Shown: positions 39,340 to 39,536 of the stretch, one piece after another
Layout: each line of letters begins with the position of its first letter
Numbering within the stretch: the stretch's first letter is position 1
Origin: Dehalococcoidia bacterium
Lineage (GTDB): Bacteria; Chloroflexota; Dehalococcoidia; Tepidiformales; Tepidiformaceae
DNA length: 39,536 nucleotides
Reading direction: 5' to 3'
Assembly: GCA_020847985.1 (NCBI GenBank)
Contig: JADLBC010000037.1
Span: forward strand, 1 to 39,536
The notes under the pieces: generated by a model
What the model was told of the DNA's origin: nothing
What the model saw: only the letters and a program-made list of their open reading frames with translations
Database searches by the model: none
Translations under genes and position numbers: made by a program

Positions 39340-39413
39340 AAGTTCCCAGTTCGCGGTTCCCAGTTCCCGGTGTGGCCACACGCCTCGAGCCTCGAACCTC
39401 GGGCCTCAAGCCC
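39340..39413. repeat. Heptamer element (GTTCCCA and GAGCCTC flavours) upstream of vapB
   Basis: GTTCCCA, GTTCGCG, GTTCCCA, GTTCCCG units are followed by GTGTGGCCACAC (a perfect 12-bp palindrome) and then GAGCCTC, GAACCTC, GGGCCTC, AAGCCCT. It is the same two-flavour layout as at 3635 and 29947. It begins at the -10 box of vapB, as the element at 12815 does for Uma2. Confidence 0.75.
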
Positions 39414-39536
39414 TAGATGTAGTGACCACGAGGGTTGTGGACAGGAATGAGTCATCAGCATAAGCAGATTGCTTGACTGAGAGAGGGCCATTCCGTTGGG
39501 TTGCGGTTGACGAAAACCAAGACCACACGGAGGGCC
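39414..39536. other. Right edge, no gene visible
   Basis: No open frame, RNA gene or repeat unit is seen in this stretch, which is less GC rich than the rest. If the stop-codon rule of the heptamer elements holds, a minus-strand gene could end near 39414, but each frame read there closes within a few codons. Confidence 0.3.

Noticed and set aside
39416..39460. C-terminus of a gene entering from the right
   Set aside because: Each minus-strand frame read here closes within a short distance, so nothing can be supported.
39327..39491. Upstream extension of the antitoxin
   Set aside because: It translates the heptamer repeat element; the AbrB fold begins at MTPIRARF and a TATGAT box lies 6 nt before it.

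Overview
The window is a GC-rich, gene-dense bacterial chromosome segment. I read it as Chloroflexota, possibly a thermophilic Dehalococcoidia- or Tepidiforma-like lineage. This is an inference from gene content: Thr-Pro-linked lipoproteins, F420/flavin-type LLM and PPOX proteins, a PAC2 protein, a CxxC-x17-CxxC zinc ribbon protein and a di-myo-inositol-phosphate-type synthase pair. No 16S rRNA gene or other phylogenetic marker is present. No insertion sequence, prophage or CRISPR array was seen.

Layout. 1-2860 (-): the first 953 codons of a giant exported surface protein, cut by the left edge, behind a structured leader of up to about 900 bp. 3772-8739: a PA14-like anchored protein, a 28-residue membrane peptide, a cytidylyltransferase plus CDP-alcohol transferase pair that fits inositol-phosphate solute or lipid-headgroup synthesis, a DUF192 lipoprotein and two exported proteins. 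8775-10951: hemL-hemC, tetrapyrrole synthesis. 11170-15598 (-): LigB-type dioxygenase, Uma2 nuclease-fold protein, radical SAM protein, a small hypothetical protein, a zinc-ribbon protein and a cupredoxin-like secreted protein. 15819-19692 (+): a 61-residue protein with its own promoter and terminator, then full-length cobalamin-dependent metH. 21581-19696 (-): a compact five-gene run (MOSC, two unknowns, PBECR-type nuclease, DUF2283) whose last two genes look like a toxin-antitoxin pair. 21722-22942 (-): membrane-anchored clan-A-type glycoside hydrolase. 23140-27142 (+): MacAB-like efflux operon. 27249-33986: CBS protein, PPOX protein, tRNA-Gly(CCC), a secreted repeat protein, a degenerate GGDEF protein, an EamA transporter, an unknown membrane protein, a hypothetical protein and an AlkD-family protein. 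33992-39326 (-): TPR protein with partner, LLM oxidoreductase, PAC2 protein and a VapBC pair.

Two window-wide patterns stand out. First, intergenic regions carry a mosaic family of elements whose arms are tandem 7-bp repeats in at least six sequence flavours, often as inverted arms around a unique core. Eleven were found next to a gene end, and nearly all start or end within a few bases of a stop codon, including four convergent gene pairs. Two nearly identical copies with a 20-bp inverted repeat flank the Uma2 gene. Several perfect palindromes also overlap stop codons, the largest being a 40-bp palindrome at the end of the glycoside hydrolase gene. Second, eight genes have a TAnnnT hexamer exactly 6-8 nt before the start codon and no Shine-Dalgarno sequence, which is the signature of leaderless mRNAs. 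Both patterns are read directly from the sequence; their functions are inferred.
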